A stretch of 64,000 nt of DNA from Epiperipatus broadwayi. Its lineage: Eukaryota; Onychophora; Udeonychophora; Euonychophora; Peripatidae. Made by a program: the position numbers and the translations under genes. Under the pieces are notes generated by a model. That model ran no database searches, had not been told where the DNA came from, and worked only from the letters and a program-made list of their open reading frames with translations. Below, in pieces: positions 46,086 to 58,388 of this stretch. Each line of letters begins with the position of its first letter. Positions within the stretch are counted from its first letter, which is position 1. Where the stretch lies: positions 498,001 to 562,000 of the forward strand of contig JAQFVV010000032.1 in the NCBI GenBank assembly GCA_028023455.1, read 5' to 3'.

Positions 46086-49000
46086 CAACAAACAAAATTA
46101 TTGGTATAATATGGAATTGTTATGGACTAATTTGGTTATGGCCGGGGTACACCGCAAAGACCTATTGTAGAAGTATGCAGGAGTACATTAAATTACTTAA
46201 GACAAATTATACTTCTGTACCTTGTATTATCCTCCAAAATTTTAATCTACAATTTTAATTGCGTGCGATTTTATGGCTGACCATAAACAAGATAGCATAA
46301 GTTGTGGAACTATTAAAGATTATGAATTTGAGGATGTTATATATGATTTTGGTACAGATACCAGTCTAGGTATGAGTTTTGCAATAATAATAATAAGCAT
46401 GGAAATCTTGGGTTCTTTCGTTATAAACATAAATTTATAATTTACTAAATAGAAGTGAGACTTTTGTTTTGCTTGATGAATGATAATTATAACATTAAGA
46501 AAATAAATTCAATCATAGCATTATCTGGTAAATCTGTTTATAAGTTTATAAAATCAATGAATTTTTTATCATGTAGTAGAATCAACAATGCGATGCTAAA
46601 GTGATTCAAAAGGCAAATGGAATTTTATTGTACTTTACACATCATAAACTACTAAATACATAAGCATTGAAATATTTTCTCAGAATATTACCAAGACTCT
46701 TATGTCATATGGACAACAGTATGTACTCAAAGGTATGCTGTATTCAAGATATAGGATTTCTGTTTTTATGAATGACAAATAGCAACGGCACTGTAAGTTT
46801 GATTATAAATTAATATTTATTTACAATTTATCATTAACAAATGATTGATATATGATGTTTAATATAATAAATAAATGCATAAATAAACAAATAAATAAAT
46901 AAAATAAATAAAATATCATTCCATTTGTTTACTTCAATAGATATATCATAGGGATAGTTTTATAAGAAAACCTAATCATAAATTTTATTATAACTTGATC
47001 TAATTTCAGCCTTGGGGAATGTACTGGAATTCAACATCAAATTATAAAATAGCTAAGGTGTCAGTTCCAGAACCAATGAAACTTTACTATATACTTATAA
47101 TAATTTTTAATAAATAATATTATATGTGCAGGAATTAGGTATAATGCAATACTAAACCAAAGTGAAAATTCAAACGTCAGTTCAGTCAAAATATTAATTA
47201 ACTAACATATAATACATTATGGGGATAATTTAGATAAGATGACCTGCTACACTTTATTACCGAACTTACAAGTTATATTTACAGATAAAAGAAGATGATT
47301 TTAGCATAATAATACAAAATACTTTGCCCAAACCTACATTTATGAAGTAAAATGATATTACTGTGAATGCATTCATCTACACGTAGGAATGATACAACAC
47401 TGAATGTCGTGTGGGTTTATACACCACCATAAAGGAACAAATATAATTACATAATTCCGTGGATGAACCACTAGCGCGGGAATGACTGTAAAAATAGAGA
47501 AAGTGGCAAATAATTATTCTGTGGATTAATCACCAGCGCTGAGTAATTCCCTATAACATCAAAGAGCAGTATAAATATGTATATCATATCTAAAGTGCAA
47601 AATAATCCTCCTCACTTATTCTGCCAATTCAGAAAAACACCAGCAAATTAGAAGATGTGGGTTCAGACACAATGAAAAGTGTTTCAATAATAAGGACAAC
47701 TAATATACTGATTTATCCTGCTTAAAATATAAACATAGTAAAAATGTAATACAAGCGACACGAGTATAAAAACAAAACCCTGGAAAGACTCATAAGACAA
47801 TTCATGAAATGTTAATACATACCATAAATTTATCAGTAATTCTCAAACTTTTCATAAGCGCTATTCCCTCAAACAAATATTCTATTCAATCCCATGAATT
47901 TAATTTAAGCATAGTAAAAGTACAAATCATGAACCGCACATATAAATTCATATGACAATAAAATCAAAATGAATTCATTCTTACTCAAATACGTAAATAA
48001 TAATGTACATTTTTGGAATATTAAATATTACCCATGAATTAAATATAATATGTCTTGAATAATAAATACACATTACACAAAGTAATAACTATAAATATGG
48101 CCGAATTTCATAGATGTGATTATATCCGTTTGTTCCAATTATTATGAGTACTTTTAAATTAATGGATTATATATGGTCTCTATGAATATGAGATAATTCC
48201 AAAAGCATGACATGTAGAGTTTAAATGAAAATGTTCTTCATAAATTATTACATTCTACATTTTTATCGAGCAATGGTCCAAATTTATAACATCCAGGCTA
48301 TATTAATTTATCTAACCACATTTAAATCTAGGAATAATAATCAGAACAAAATAATTTAATAATTCAACATCGATGATAGAAATCAGAAAGTACTTTTAGT
48401 TAATTGTTTAAAGTCTGTTATCATTATTCAAGTAGTAATCAAATTACATTACCGGCAGTATATGTTCAGATAAGATAATCAATTCTTTATTATTTAGTTA
48501 CTGATACACAGAGAGATTAAAGTAGCGTTTCAATAAAATGTAAAATTTACATTTGATTTTAAACCTCTTCTTTTTTTTAAAGTAAAGTTTTCATGTTATA
48601 AAACCTCTGCAATTAAAATATTTATTTAATGTTGCCAGTTTGTATGCAATAAAATATTCCAAAACATACTGACTTTCTGCTATTCGTTCTACTTTTAGTG
48701 TTAAATATTCCGACATAGTTCAAATGTAGATATTGAGAAAATTATTAGCGATTTGATTATCCGGTTGGCAGACTTAAACAGGCTCCGTTAAATTCAGCAA
48801 CTCATAAACTTATTAAATATCACAATTTTGTATTTTGATTCATATGAGAAATTTTTGCTCAATCTATTTGCTTATCAATTATTTTTAAAATATTCGTAAC
48901 ATGTTTTGCTTACATGTTATTCTTACACCATTTTGTCTCTTAATAATAAAAGAATGCTATGTCTCACTGAAAACGCAAAACATTTTTATTATATCGGATC

Positions 49001-49105
49001 CAATTGTTAGAAATTAATTAAATAAATGGCTTTTGATTTAAATGAAAGATAATTTCTATAATTATTTTAAATAAATAAAGGATTATTATTATTTTTAATC
49101 ACGTG
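45945..49105 (-). repeat. Unclassified ~3-kb dispersed repeat, copy 2 (inverted)
   Basis: Reverse-complement counterpart of 9545-12566. The end next to a (TA)n tract (45922-45940) corresponds to the TA-adjacent end of copy 1, so both copies have the same end in a TA microsatellite. No coding capacity. The short AATAAATAA-type expansion at 46870-46915 is specific to this copy. Confidence 0.75.
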
Positions 49106-49323
49106 TCTGAAAAATTCAAGTTTTCAAACTGATAGGAACATATTAAATAAGTGCTCTGAGTTGCAGTTTTAGATCTAGTTTCTGAAATTTTAACTCTTCA
49201 CTGAAGTGAGCCATTACGCTCGAAACCAATTGGTCAGGAGATGAGGATTTTTAAGATAAAGATTTAAAATTCTTTCTCTGTTGGCCCTTATAATTAATGC
49301 TTGTTTGCAGCTAGTGGTAAGCT

Positions 49324-49326
<3 letters not shown>

Positions 49327-49358
<32 letters not shown>

Positions 49359-49364
49359 TAGGTC

Positions 49365-49408
<44 letters not shown>

Positions 49409-49412
49409 GACC
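49327..49412. repeat. (TA)n tract followed by arm-(TA)n-arm' hairpin
   Basis: TA tract to about 49356, then a 52-bp palindrome at 49361-49412 with arms GGTCACAA and TTGTGACC around pure TA. The right arm is also the first bases of repeat family F, so the left arm is an inverted copy of the element end. Confidence 0.88.
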
Positions 49413-49600
49413 TTCTTAATGGGCACAAGAAATAAACTTTAATTAAATGATACTGTGTCAGTGGAGAATAGCTACATTTAACTTAAAAAAAAATGAAATA
49501 GCGCTAATTTTTTTAAAAAAAATATGTTAATGGTCTAAAAATCTTATTTGAGAGTTGCTTATGGATGTTAGTTAGGGGTTTAATAAGCATTTAGTATTAT

Positions 49601-49616
49601 TATTATATTTGATTAA
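49601..49616. repeat. 16-bp direct repeat, left side of nested insertion
   Basis: TATTATATTTGATTAA, identical to 51105-51120. Confidence 0.85.
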
Positions 49617-51104
49617 TATTTACTGAGGGTATAACCTGGATAATATGCATATAAAATGCGATAGTAGGGACCTCTACAGGTGTTTTAACCACAAGCTTAC
49701 ACTTTGAATGAAAAGAGGGGAACCCTTCTTTACTTCAACCTACTTTCTATTTAAATAGGTGAAGCTGAAGCGGTTAGATCTGTGAGCATGAAGCTATTCA
49801 ATACTTCACTGATTAAGTCCACATTTCTTATTACACATTAATACTTGTGAAATCTTTCGATTTACAATGAGTCAATGGAATGATTTTATATTTAGAAATC
49901 TATTACAGTAATTTAAAGTTTTAATTATAAATTTATTAAGCGCACATTGATTACATAAGTAATATTTACTGAGGCTATAACCTCGATAATAATTATCGAG
50001 GTTATAGCCTCAGTAAATATTACTTACGGTAATGTGCGTTTAATAAATTTATAATTACAACTTTAAATTACTGTAATAGATTTCTAAATATAAAATCTTT
50101 CCATTGACTCATTGTAAATCGAAAGATTTCACGAGTATTAATGTGTAATAAGAAATGTGGACTTAATCAGTGAAGTATTGAATAGCTTCACGCTCACAGA
50201 TCTAACCGCTTCAGCTTCACCTATTTAAATAGAAAGTAGGTTGAAGTAAAGAAGGGTTCCCCTCTTTTCTTCCATAGTGTAAGCTTGTGGTTAAAACACC
50301 TGTAGAGGTCCCTACTATCGCATTTTATATGCATATTATCGAGGTTATAGCCTCAGTAAATATTACTTACGTAATCAATGTGCGTTTAATAAATTTATAA
50401 TTACAACTTTAAATTACTGTAATAGATTTCTAAATATAAAATCTTTCCATTGACTCATTGTAAATCGAAAGATTTCATGAGTATTAATGTGTAATAAGAA
50501 ATGTGGACTTAATCAGTGAAGTATTGAATAGCTTCATGCTTGCAGATCTAACCACTTCAGCTTCACCTATTTAAATAGAAAGTAGGTTGAAGTAAAGAAG
50601 GGTTCCCCTCTTTTCTTCCATAGCATAAGCTTGTGGTTAAAACACCTGTAGAGGTCCCTACTATCGCATTTTATACGCATATTATCAAGGTTATAGCCTC
50701 AGTAAATATTACTTACATAATCAATGTGCATTTAATAAATTTATAATTACAACTTTAAATTACTGTAATAGATTTCTAAATATAAAATCTTTCCATTGAC
50801 TCATTGTAAATCGAAAGATTTCATGAGTATTAATGTGTAATAAGAAATGTGGACTTAATCAGTGAAGTATTGAATAGCTTCATGCTCGCAGATCTAACCG
50901 CTTCAGCTTCACCTATTTAAATAGAAAGTAGGTTGAAGTAAAGAAGGTTTCCCCTCTTTTCTTCCATAGCGTAAGCTTGTGGTTAAAACACCTGTAGAGG
51001 TCCCTACTATCACATTTTATATCCATATTATCCCAGGTTATAGCCTCAGTAAATATTACTTATGTAATCAATGTGCGTTTAATAAATTTATAATTAGAAC
51101 TTTA
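49617..51104. mobile_element. Nested composite insertion: one inverted and three direct ~346-bp units
   Basis: Direct units start at 50001, 50344 and 50690 (spacings 343, 346, 347), with a partial fourth from 51037. The part 49617-49996 is the same unit in inverted orientation. The inversion centre is a perfect palindrome (CCTCGATAATAATTATCGAGG, around 49992). No ORF; CTGANGA plus GAAA boxes of a hammerhead were sought on both strands and not found. The flanking 16-bp repeat and the uninterrupted paralogue make this a real insertion. The element class is unknown. Confidence 0.8.
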
Positions 51105-51120
51105 TATTATATTTGATTAA
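51105..51120. repeat. 16-bp direct repeat, right side of nested insertion
   Basis: Identical to 49601-49616, consistent with a target-site duplication. Confidence 0.85.
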
Positions 51121-51913
51121 ATTTTAATGGTAGAAGGGGTGGATTATTACAGGAGTTATTAATGTGTAAGTTAAGATTATGCAAATTTGTTTTATTTATT
51201 TGTAGAATAGTGTTTGGTATTTGTTTAGATGTTTTTCTGATCTGTTTATTCATTAGCATACCCATCCATGTATAGGTAGTACAATCAGTAAAATATGTTT
51301 ATCTAATAGACATGTAAGTTATATTTAGTCAGGATAATTTAATATTCATATATCAGCATATGTGTGTGCATGTATGTCTCTGTCATCTTCCAATTTCAAT
51401 TTCATATTTAATTACAGTACAGAATTTTACATTTTAAAATAAAACACTTAAAATTACAGCAAATATCTCTAATAACAGGTGGAAGTACATTTTGAGTGAT
51501 TAATGGATCTCTGAATTAGTGAATTATTTGACAAATGAAATTGTGTTATCAACTACTTTATTTAATTGCTAATTAATGCTTTTTTTTTTAAAAGTGTAAT
51601 TTTTTTTTGTTTTGTACAGTTTGATTTAATTTTGAAAATCAAATGATTTATTTTTTCTTAAGAAAAGAATTCTTGAATATTTGTTACTTAATTACCTGAC
51701 TATGAAGGGTGGACCTGACCTTTGGAATATAAGGTGACCTCTTGATTGATGGAAAGGAAATATATATAAGTAATAGTCAGTAAAAAAGATATTATTCTGC
51801 CACTTCTTCTATGTACATGGCTTTTCCAATCTGTTACAGATATCAAGTTTGTTAAACTCCAAAGTATAATTTTTTAAAACATTATTATTTTATAAAATTC
51901 AGTATTATATGCA

Positions 51914-52023
51914 GGATTCAACTCAGACTTTCACATGAGCTACTACTATCAATGCCATCTTATATTGCTGACCCACCTGATCACTGAGAGTGGTGGCTCA
52001 TGTGAAAGTCTGAGTTTGAATCC
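51914..52023. repeat. 28-bp inverted repeat with ~55-bp loop
   Basis: GGATTCAACTCAGACTTTCA at 51914 is mirrored by TGAAAGTCTGAGTTTGAATCC ending at 52023. The right arm includes TTTGAATCC, similar to a tRNA B box, but no A box or cloverleaf is found at a proper distance. Confidence 0.75.
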
Positions 52024-52029
52024 CACATA

Positions 52030-55000
52030 TATTACATATATAAATGCAGGTTTAAGCCTGTACAATGTATTAAAATTCAGTGTTGGAATTCTAGCTACCA
52101 GACAACTTTAAGAAAAAGAATGTCAGGCTATTTTTACAAGGTATATTTTCTTCACTCTCCACTCAATTAAATTTTTAATTAACATTATCATTTGAAATGT
52201 ATTTATATGCTTATAACTTAAATCTACTTTATTTGCCGATGTTTTCTAATATTAAGGAGAAAATGAAATTGTGTGAACTTTATAAACTTTTAAGGAAATT
52301 TATGCAGGACTGTTTAACAAAGTCTATCATAGACTCTAAGTTTAAATACTCTTCTAATTATATAAAAGTTAAGTTAAAGTGAGATATGTGTATACTTTAT
52401 TGTGCTATATTTTAAACTATTACATGATAATAAATGATAATAATTATGTGTATCATTCATGTTTATGAAACATTTTATTTAAAAAAATGAATGTGTGGCT
52501 TACAAAGAACTAACCAATAATTAGTATTTATTTAAAAGTATGCCTGATCTAAGTCGAGTGGAAGGCCATTAATATTATATATTTATTGTTCTCCTCACTA
52601 TGTGGATGAGAAGAAAAATCTTATTATTTAAGGAATTGCAGAATTTCTGGTAGCAATAAGCAATGGATCAAAATAATTGTATTCATGCTGACTTTTGAAG
52701 TTTATAGGAAGCTGATGTTCTCTTGGAAGACTGATAAAGTTATTACTAAGTTGAAAATTTCCAGAATTAATTAAATGATCAATATCAAACAAATATATAG
52801 CTGAAATTATCTATCTATTATCTCTGTTATTATAAAAAAATTGTTACTTGCATGTTGTATTAGTGAGTTCAATTAGCTATTGCTAAGAACATTTGAGATT
52901 GCTTAATTAAATTTAAAATTGTGAATGTTTATCCTATATGAATTTATCTTCATGTTTTACTAACACATACTCATTTGAAATAATCATCCTTATCTTCCCA
53001 TCATTCAGGAAACTTTATGTTAAAGACTTTACAAGTGATTTTTTTAAGTTAAAAAAGAGTAACTATTTTTTTGTTATTGATATATCATAGACAGATAGAC
53101 ATATTTATTTATTTATTTGCATATTTATTTTGTGCTATTTCCTTGACTTCAAAAATGTCTCAGATAGCATATTACAAGTTGCAATATGCCAGTAATTGAT
53201 TATTATTTAAATATAATTTCTTACATGGGTTATATATACATTTTATGTGTTTTATTGAAGGGAGGTATTTCTCTATTTAATGTCTTGTAATAAGCAATTG
53301 GCTGAGGCAGTAGTAAATGTGTGAAAAATAAATATTGTTATCAGAAATGGTGAAACCCCATTGACAATAATTACTGCAATTTAAAGTTTTAATACCACTA
53401 ATAGTTTATCATAAACTAAAAGTTTTTATTTTCAGTTTATCATTTACTTTACCATAACATTTGTGTACTATATAATTGGAAATTACTTATACATTTTATT
53501 CCTACATATGTGTGTCTGTATTATGCAGTCTAGTTTGCATATAGTTAGTAAATATTCAGTTTTATGACTTTGTTTCTCTCTGTCAGTTTTGGATGTCATA
53601 TGCTAAAAGAATTGAAAGAATGAGGGACCTATCTGTGTGTCAATGTATTTTACAATGTTAGAATAAAATGTATTAAGTAGCTGTGAGAAAGAAAGTTATT
53701 AGTGATATGTTCTTTGTTGGTTGGTTTGAGAACTCTCTCCCTTAATATATCTAAGAATTTGCCATGAGTGAAGTATATTTCGAGATTATTTGTTTATGCA
53801 TTATAAAAATATTTTATGAAGTTGATTAGTGTATTTCCCTTTTATTCTGGTGGTGTGACTGAGTTCCACACTTATGGTATACCTCAAAGTTAGGTGGGAA
53901 GTCATTATTCGTTGCTTAGAATTATTAGGCAAGAAGCTTGTTTATTCCTCATATGCTTCATTTTTTTTCTTTTTTGAATATTTTTCTCTGTTATTTTAGA
54001 ATCATAGCTATATGTAATGTAATTGGTGGTTAAATAATAGGTAAGACTAAATTCTTTATGAAATATTTAAAGCAGAAACGGTGTTATATTTGTTGTTTGG
54101 TTTATGGCATTATCTGTATTATGACACTTATTTAGTGACTCATAAGTAAACCAACAAGATGTAAATATATTGATTCATAAGATGTGGCACACACATAATG
54201 CAAATAGCTTGCAGACAAGAGAGTATAATACTATTAAATTTAAACATCAGGAATTAAATAATTTGGATTATATCATGTTAATTTACCGCAATCTTTATAT
54301 CATCAAATTATCAGAATGATTATTTTTTATTTTGAATGAGTGAAAATATAGATATTTAAAAGAATTATTTGATTGAATTATTTAAGGTTATTCTCTTGAC
54401 AGCTAAGGTTACTAATTTGTTTTTTTCCCAATAAATTCTGGTGTGATCTTTCCAACTTGTATTTTGAGTCCATAATAAGATATTTATTTATCCAGTGTTG
54501 TTTGCTATTAAAAGATGTTTGAGTTAATTAACAGCCTAAATATATTCGAAGTTAGAATATAAGGACATTATTTTATTTGTTTATTCGGGTCTTATAAATG
54601 TTTAATCAATAAATAATAAAGTGTATAATAAAAAGAGATATCAAATCCAGATTGGCAAATGTGTTTGTAAATTTAGCAATTAGGACGAATAGTCCCAATG
54701 TGAACCAATTCCAATTATTTTGATTGCAAAATGTAAACAAATGCTTTATTTATTTATTCAAAACATTGTATCAAGTTGTTCTTATATGCATTCATATTCT
54801 AGTTTCTACATTCCACATATCTATTACAACATAAATGCACTACTTTATAAATTTGGAAATGAACAAACTTAAATTTGATAATATTGTACTCTTGATCCAA
54901 ACTTTATGTGAAATACTTTATCATTTAGTAAACTAATGAAGAAGGTTGTATACTCAGTTTATTATTTAGACAATGATGTTAGATTAAAAGGTACTCTGTT

Positions 55001-56570
55001 TCCTTCATTATCTAATTGCTAGTCCATTGAAACATCATTCAACTCATTCCATTATTTTTTTTATTATAATAGTTATAAGTTATTGTATAATAGAATTTGT
55101 TCAATCAAATTGTATTAAAGATTCCCTGACATCTTATTTCATAGTTCCAACTTAATGTTAATTTAGCTATTTAAATTAAGATGTGCTAGATAGTACAGTA
55201 ATTTAGTATCATGATTTTCTTTTAAAGTTATATTGTAGCTAATATAAAAGTGCACTTGGATGATGGAAGAGATCAAATTGAAATTATTGTTTATTAGCTT
55301 GAATAAATGAAACTTTATTGAATTCTATCATTTGATTGATTGACAACTGAGACATATATCTTATTTTAATGATCAATAGTATTTCCTCCATTTGTTTATA
55401 TTATATATATTTTTGACTTTTTACAACCCTCCACTCAGCTAAGCTATATGTCAGTCATAAATAGAAAAGTCTCAATACTAATTTAAAGCAAAATAAAGTT
55501 GTTAATTTATTCTATTCATTAATAGAATTGGTGCTCTGGGCATTTGTTCATATAATGTGCAAGATCAATTTGATAAAAAAAAATTTCGCAGTTTGTAAAA
55601 ACTTTTTTTCTTTTGGGAAGGAATTTTTAATTAAGGTTTGCTAAAAGTAAAATGGGAAATCAGATTAAGGGTTTGTACTTTTGCAATTAACATTTTTGTC
55701 AAATCTATTTCCAATCTGGAAATAAATTTAAATATATTTTTGGACACTTATCTAATGCGTGCATCTCCAAGAACAATAGGTAAAGTAAATGTAAAAATTC
55801 CTATTATATCGTAGTTGATATTGAGATTAGAAAGAAGATATTAAAAGCATTCCTCGTAAACCTGAGAGCAATATAAAAATGGCTAATTTTGCCTTCCATA
55901 AGAGAACTAGATTGGAGAAATTAGCTGTCATCAACCTATTCCACATGACTGATTTCTGATATGCTGCAGGAGTAATAAAACTAATCATCTTTCCTGCCCT
56001 TGCTGTCAATAAACCACCTTGATTATGATCTAAAATGATAGAAAGTTTGAACTAAGAACCTAGGAATGTCTAATGGAAAAATGTTGTCACATTAGAACTC
56101 ACTTGGATTCTGTTAATTTATCATGCCTGAGCCAGACTGTAAAATGGACTCTTTAAGATACCAAGATGATTAACACAGGATCTGCATGTGAACTCTAAAT
56201 CTAATTTATTCCAAAACTAATTTTGACCTCAGCTATCCACATTTCTCTTATAAATTATGTAATTAAATGTTCCCTTAAATGTAGATATAAATTTTCTTTT
56301 TATATTTAAGTCTATCATATGCTCTTATTTTATTAATTTTGGTGTGGTTCCTTCTTAATACTCAATTATGCTTTATTTTATTATTTTAAGCTGCCAATCT
56401 AAATAATCTTGTGAGCTTAAAGTATGAAATTTTATTTTTCCTATCTACTCAGACCTCCATAAGTTGAGGTTATAAAAAAAACCCTTCCTCTTTAGTTCAA
56501 TTTAAATGCATTTTAATTAATATGCTTGCCATATTGTTATTCCCAAGTTGACCTATTTTCATGTTTTTTA
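52030..56570. other. No gene recognised
   Basis: Long AT-rich stretch without element ends or family-like ORFs. The 60-codon minus-strand frame at 55827-56009 sits in a slightly GC-richer patch but has no recognisable domain. No tRNA or other RNA seen. Confidence 0.4.
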
Positions 56571-56571
56571 T

Positions 56572-56573
<2 letters not shown>

Positions 56574-56664
<91 letters not shown>
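56574..56664. repeat. (TA)n microsatellite, about 90 bp, uninterrupted
   Basis: Pure TA. The overlapping reading frame is repeat-derived. Confidence 0.97.
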
Positions 56665-56669
<5 letters not shown>

Positions 56670-56941
56670 GTTCAACTCCACTTAGAACAAAAAAATTATA
56701 CCCGCTTAATTTTAATCATTGAAAAATTAATGCTATCCAATATTTTTACTGTTACTCATTTAATTTTGAAAAGGTGATTTCTTAGTTTATTTTTAACTAT
56801 TATTCATTTTACTATGCTATACTCTTAAGATTTCAAAGACTTGAGTGTTTTCAAGTTGTAAAATCCACAAGGGTGGAATTTAATTATATTAAGTAGCAGG
56901 GAAAGAAAGGGGAATAATTTTAAATTATGTTTTGTATAAAT

Positions 56942-56950
56942 TAAGTATTT

Positions 56951-56983
<33 letters not shown>

Positions 56984-57002
56984 GAAATACTTATATTTAT
57001 AC

Positions 57003-57048
<46 letters not shown>
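56942..57048. repeat. arm-(TA)n-arm' hairpin followed by second (TA)n tract
   Basis: A 52-bp palindrome at 56942-56993 with arms TAAGTATTTCC and GGAAATACTTA around TA. About 17 bases later a second TA tract runs to 57048. Confidence 0.88.
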
Positions 57049-57052
<4 letters not shown>

Positions 57053-57091
57053 ATAAATAAAGTTTGATATCTGTATTCGTTTCACAATATA

Positions 57092-57380
57092 TGTAATATA
57101 CAAATCAATATATATATATCAAAATACAGTACAATTTATATAAATTATATTCTTTTAGAAGTACTTTCGACTATACACTTTGTAGTCTTTATATTCTTTT
57201 AGAAGTACTTTCGACTATACACTTTGTAGTCTTTATCAACTATATAACGTTGAATATAACTATTCAACGTTATATAGTTGATAAAGACTACAAAGTGTAT
57301 AGTCGAAAGTACTTCTAAAAGAATATAATTTATATAAATTGTACTGTATTTTGATATATATATATTGATTTGTATATTAC
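57092..57380. repeat. Large near-perfect palindrome with 4-base loop
   Basis: Arms 57092-57256 and 57261-57380 are reverse complements around TAAC. The left arm is longer only because of an internal 44-bp tandem duplication (TTCTTTTAGAAGTACTTTCG and following, 57149-57236). Sequence resembling the distal part of the right arm recurs at 57411-57454. No ORF of interest. Confidence 0.9.
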
Positions 57381-57459
57381 AAATATATATATATATAGTA
57401 TATATATATGTATTTTGATATATATATATTGATTTGTATATTACAAATATATATAGCAT

Positions 57460-57599
57460 AGTGTGACTTGCCTAAGTTATAGCATTCGAGTGAGCATCAT
57501 GTGTTTTAAAGTGGTAACTGCCATGTCATGTTATTAAGGACATAGTTTTCCATGTTGTGTTGCTGATATATGGCTCATCTTATTAAATATTACATGCAT
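57460..57599. other. AT-rich spacer
   Basis: Nothing recognised. Confidence 0.4.
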
Positions 57600-57851
57600 C
57601 TAGTCTGGGGATGTGACAAGTTTGAACCCATAAACTTTCTTCATGCCTTGTCCTGTGGATAGTTGACCTTCCCAGGACCACTTAATGTTAAAAAGGTCTC
57701 CAATTGTCAGTGATTCTAGTACACCTAGGTGAGACCAGATCTCAGTTAATTTCTCTAAGCAGTACCCTAGAAAAATGAGTCTTATATTTTTGTTTTCTTC
57801 ATCTGGAAGCACGATCTTACTTTGGATTTTTTGCCTTGATGTCAGCACCAC
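57600..57851 (-). CDS. Unrecognised 83-codon ORF, possible coding remnant
   Basis: The frame reads with ordinary amino-acid composition (LTSRQKIQSKIVLPDEENK, then LIFLGYCLEKLTEIWSHLGV and KWSWEGQLSTGQG) and its DNA is less AT-rich than both flanks. In most frames of this window Ile/Tyr/Asn/Lys dominate, and here they do not. I know no domain that matches. It could be an old transposon ORF piece, one exon of a host gene or chance. No splice context was established and no second copy exists in the window. Confidence 0.25.
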   Translation of the reverse strand: MVLTSRQKIQSKIVLPDEENKNIRLIFLGYCLEKLTEIWSHLGVLESLTIGDLFNIKWSWEGQLSTGQGMKKVYGFKLVTSPD

Positions 57852-58253
57852 TATTTTTCCATTATTAACAATTTATTTGCTTCATGACCTCATTTTTATT
57901 CTTTAATAATGAGATTGTGCTCTGCTCATATATACATAGATTCCCGATAGTATTCTTTAGCTTAATTAATAATTTTATTTTAGTTTATTTTTAAAATCCC
58001 TTCATCGTAATCTATTCTTTTTATTTAAGAATGTACATACTTTAGAAAAAGAAAGTGTTCAATTTTTTGTTAAATCTGAATTAAAAAGAATGGTTGAGAA
58101 ATATTTTGTTTGATAAGTAAATACAATATTATTTAAACATATGTTATTTTGTTAAATGTTAATAAATATTATTCCTAATAAGTAAACCATTCTTAAATGT
58201 ATATTACTGATTTTCACAACTACAATGGTGTGAAAATAGGTTTGGTATATATA
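57852..58253. other. AT-rich sequence without recognised gene
   Basis: Nothing recognised between the unassigned ORF and the foldback PLE. Confidence 0.4.
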
Positions 58254-58388
58254 TATAATTGAAATAATATTTTTAACGGTTTACAAACAATTACAAATAA
58301 TCTTTAAATCCCCAGAAGTACTTTTGCTTACTTTCTAACCTCCTCAACTGCCGTTAAATTCAAAAACTAAAAGCGGAAGCAAACGTCA

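Larger units (their letters stand above)
49405..51770 (+). repeat. Repeat family F, copy 2, interrupted by a nested insertion
   Basis: Same family as 19419-20345. The two halves 49405-49616 and 51105-51770 join across the nested composite at the 16-bp repeat TATTATATTTGATTAA. Copy 1 has no insertion at the corresponding site (about 19600-19630). Confidence 0.6.

Noticed and set aside
49617-51104. Hammerhead ribozyme in the 346-bp tandem unit
   Set aside because: CTGATTA and CTGAGGC occur on the minus strand but neither is CTGANGA with a partner GAAA and stems.
49617-51104. CRISPR-like array
   Set aside because: Units are ~346 bp, contiguous, without short repeats and spacers, and the window is eukaryotic.
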